From NCBI GenBank assembly GCA_964507325.1, contig CAZDQL010000115.1, positions 1 through 18,835 on the forward strand: DNA of 18,835 nt, read 5' to 3'. Numbering within the stretch: the stretch's first letter is position 1; each line of letters opens with the position of its first letter. Positions 17,125-18,835 of the stretch are shown here, in pieces. The translations under genes and the position numbers were made by a program. The DNA comes from CAZDQL01 sp964507325. Its GTDB lineage: Bacteria > Planctomycetota > UBA1135 > GCA-002686595. The notes below the pieces were generated by a model. That model made no database searches, was not told the DNA's origin, and worked only from the letters and a program-made list of their open reading frames with translations.

Positions 17125-18450
17125 ATGCGCGCCGTCACCCCCGCCCACCTGCTTCTCGCTTACATCCTCGTGCCGGACGCTCCCGCGCAGGTCGCGCCCG
17201 AGCCGCTGGAGTTCCTGGACAACGGCGTGATCCGCGTCGGCCTCGACACCCAGCACGGCGGCACGCTCGCCTACTTGAGCCTCTCCGACGTGGACGACAG
17301 CGTGATCAACGTCCACGACATGGGGCGCTACGTCCAGCAGTCGTACTACTCGGGTCCCTGCCCGTACATCCCGGATGGAGCGACCCAGCACCCTGGCTGG
17401 GCGGGATGGTGCTGGAACCCGATCCAAGCGGGGGACGCCTTCGGGAACGGGGCGGCGATGACGGAGCTGCGCAACGACGGAACGACGCTCTACTCGTCCT
17501 GCGTGCCCAAGCAGTGGGCCCTCGACGACGTCGACGGCGAGTGCACGCTGAAGACCTGGGTGACCCTCGACGAGAACCGCGTGCACCTGCGCTACCGTCT
17601 CGAGAACGCGCGCTCCGACCCGACCCGCTACCCGGCGGCGCACCAGGAGCTGCCCGCGATCTACACGATCGGCCGCTTGCACCGGCTCTTCACCTACACC
17701 GGTGACGCCCCCTTCACCGACGGGACACCGACCCAGATCGTGAACTCCGGCCCGCCGTGGGAGTACTGGACGAGCACCGAGTGCTGGGCCGCGCTGGTGG
17801 ACGACGACGGGTGGGGCTTGGGGGTGTTCCACCCCGGCGCCTACCACACCGTGGGGGGCTTCAGCGGGCCGCCGGGGACCGGAGGTCCCAAGCACGGGCC
17901 GACCGGGTACATCGCGCCGCTGCACACCGACGTCATCGATCACGACATCACCTACGAGTACGAGGTGACCCTGATCCTGGGCGACTTGCGGGCGGAGATC
18001 CGGCCGTACGTCTACGCGCACGCGCCTTCCCCGCCTCCCGACCTGGTGTTCGCTTCCGGCCGCGCACACTGCGTGCCCGCGAACCTGACCGACGACTCGC
18101 CCCCCTTCGACGGGGCCTGGCGCCTGGTCCTCGACCAGGGCGACCCGCAGATCGTCGGGCCCCTTTCCTTCTGGCACGCGTCGGACGTGCCGACGCTCTG
18201 GGTCCGAGCGGCCTACCGCACGCAGGCCGCGGAGGCCGAGGTCTTCTTCGCCTCCCCCGGCGAGGGCTTCACGGCCGCCAAACGGGTGGTCTTCGCCGTC
18301 ATCCCAGATGGGGTGGAGCGCGCCTACGCCGTCGACCTCGCCTCGAACCCGCACTACGCGGGACCGATCGGGCGCCTGCGCTTCGACCCGATCGTGCAGC
18401 AGTCCCCCGGGGACGAGGTCGACCTCCTCTCGATCCGCAGGCACCCCTGA
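17125..18450 (+). CDS. Secreted two-domain beta-sandwich protein, carbohydrate-enzyme-like, function unknown
   Basis: ATG 17125 gives 441 residues. A short signal peptide (AHLLLAYILV, then APAQ near 19-22) is likely. The first domain (about 27-300) starts LEFLDNGVIRVGLDTQHGGTLAYL in two runs. It contains VHDMGRYVQQSYYSGPCP, WCWNPIQAGD, HQELPAIYTI and WEYWTSTECWAALVD, and ends YEVTLILGDL. The supersandwich-like strands and conserved acidic and aromatic residues suggest a sugar-binding or sugar-active domain of the galactose-mutarotase type. The second domain (about 320-441) is a jelly-roll-like module ending FDPIVQQSPGDEVDLLSIRR, the usual end of carbohydrate-binding beta-sandwiches. I recall similar DMGRxVQQSYY proteins annotated as hypothetical. 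I cannot assign an enzyme class. Confidence 0.8.
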   Translation: MRAVTPAHLLLAYILVPDAPAQVAPEPLEFLDNGVIRVGLDTQHGGTLAYLSLSDVDDSVINVHDMGRYVQQSYYSGPCPYIPDGATQHPGWAGWCWNPIQAGDAFGNGAAMTELRNDGTTLYSSCVPKQWALDDVDGECTLKTWVTLDENRVHLRYRLENARSDPTRYPAAHQELPAIYTIGRLHRLFTYTGDAPFTDGTPTQIVNSGPPWEYWTSTECWAALVDDDGWGLGVFHPGAYHTVGGFSGPPGTGGPKHGPTGYIAPLHTDVIDHDITYEYEVTLILGDLRAEIRPYVYAHAPSPPPDLVFASGRAHCVPANLTDDSPPFDGAWRLVLDQGDPQIVGPLSFWHASDVPTLWVRAAYRTQAAEAEVFFASPGEGFTAAKRVVFAVIPDGVERAYAVDLASNPHYAGPIGRLRFDPIVQQSPGDEVDLLSIRRHP

Positions 18451-18464
18451 GGAGGCTGGGGGCC
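18440..18464 (+). terminator. Bulged hairpin with the 17125 gene's stop codon opening the loop
   Basis: CCCC (18444-18447) pairs with GGGG (18458-18461). GGC (18440-18442) pairs with GCC (18462-18464) past a bulged A. The TGA stop (18448-18450) is the first part of the 10-base loop. Only seven pairs with a bulge, so moderate support. Confidence 0.35.
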
Positions 18465-18485
18465 CGCGGGGCGAATAGGCGCGGG
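18463..18485. terminator. Hairpin between convergent genes, abutting the SGNH gene stop codon
   Basis: Arms CCCGCG (18463-18468) and CGCGGG (18480-18485) are perfect with an 11-base loop. The last base touches the TGA of the minus-strand gene (18486-18488). A competing hairpin is formed by GCGGG (18481-18485) and CCCGC (18489-18493), whose 3-base loop is exactly that stop codon. The region could end both convergent transcripts. Confidence 0.45.
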
Positions 18486-18835
18486 TCACCCGCTGCCGAG
18501 GTACGCCGCGAGAGCCTCCGCCCAGCTCTTCTTGGGGCCGGCGTGCAGGTGGTCGCCGTCGTAGAAAGCCCCGTCCGACGGCGCCTCCCAGGGGCACTCC
18601 TCGACGAAGGTCGTCGTCGGATGAGCTCCGGCCAGGCTGCGCATCCACGCCAGGTACTCCTCCCAGTACCCCGTAGCGCGCCAGGACTCGAGCAGTCGCG
18701 GCGCGAGCGGGCTCGGCAGGAGCTCGAGCTGCACGCCGCGCTCCGCGCACAGCTCGCCCAGACGCTCCAGGAAGACCCGGCTCGTGTCGGAGGCCGTGAA
18801 GTGCCGCCAAGCCCCGCGTTCTCGGTACAGGGCCA
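18486..18835 (-). CDS. SGNH-hydrolase-like protein, C-terminal part (5' end outside window)
   Basis: The frame is open from the window end to TGA 18486-18488 and gives 115 full codons before the stop. The GTG at 18734 is internal, because the frame continues upstream with protein-like sequence (YRERGAWRHFTASDTSRVF). A short helix-strand pattern (FLERLGELCAERGVQLELLP) fits an alpha/beta fold. The C-terminal block FYDGDHLHAGPKKSWAEAL resembles the Asp-x-x-His end motif of SGNH/GDSL hydrolases, here DGDH. These enzymes remove or transfer acyl groups on sugars; AlgX/DltD-type envelope proteins have a similar end. The Ser block is outside the window, so the assignment is tentative. Confidence 0.55.
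   Translation of the reverse strand, partial: ALYRERGAWRHFTASDTSRVFLERLGELCAERGVQLELLPSPLAPRLLESWRATGYWEEYLAWMRSLAGAHPTTTFVEECPWEAPSDGAFYDGDHLHAGPKKSWAEALAAYLGSG

Noticed and set aside
14761..18810. A 1349-codon minus-strand open frame covering several genes
   Set aside because: Its translation is dominated by Arg, Pro, Gly and Ala, and it overlaps four genes with clear signal peptides and domains. It is an open frame caused by high GC.

Overview
The window is GC-rich bacterial DNA (about 60-75% GC in the lines I counted) with densely packed genes on both strands. A Hanks-type Ser/Thr kinase fused to WD40 propellers, many secreted or lipid-anchored proteins, a DUF1570-like protein, a BNR-type propeller enzyme and frequent GTG starts point to a Planctomycetota-like organism. 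This taxonomic call is an inference from gene content; no rRNA or other marker is present. I recognise 15 protein genes, two of them cut by the window ends, and no tRNA, rRNA, CRISPR array or insertion sequence. No gene-free stretch exceeds 300 bases; the longest is the 196-base divergent gap at 5620-5815.

Layout. 1-664 (+) is the C-terminal part of a sensor histidine kinase. 689-2158 (+) is a secreted BNR_4-type beta-propeller protein with a His pair like that of ulvan lyases. 2261-3370 (-) is a lipoprotein MsrB-MsrA fusion, and 3514-5619 (-) is a lipoprotein oligopeptidase B. 5816-6850 (+) is a methyltransferase fused to a zinc ribbon. 6896-13280 (-) looks like one tight operon: WD40 Ser/Thr kinase, PGPGW membrane protein, then a GH94 phosphorylase that best fits N,N'-diacetylchitobiose phosphorylase. 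13341-13859 (+) is a small anchored protein of unknown function, divergent from the kinase. 13871-16331 (-) is a second tight group: a secreted protein resembling a gluzincin peptidase that has lost its HExxH site, then two tandem paralogous membrane-anchored proteins. 16455-17009 (-) is a secreted NTF2-like protein. 17125-18450 (+) is a secreted two-domain beta-sandwich protein of carbohydrate-enzyme appearance. 18486 to the end (-) is the C-terminus of an SGNH-hydrolase-like protein.

How it fits together. The themes are extracytoplasmic polysaccharide and peptide breakdown (BNR_4 protein, oligopeptidase B, the 17125 protein), phosphorolytic use of chitin disaccharide (GH94), envelope repair of oxidised methionine (MsrBA) and signalling (histidine kinase, Ser/Thr kinase). 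The most unusual sequence-level pattern is that GC-rich stem-loops sit on, or directly against, the stop codons of many genes. In two cases the stop codon lies inside the loop of a perfect 7-bp stem. Such hairpins are absent at the two translationally coupled junctions inside the kinase operon. I found no clearly new multi-gene defence or biosynthetic system; the candidates worth following are given as findings.
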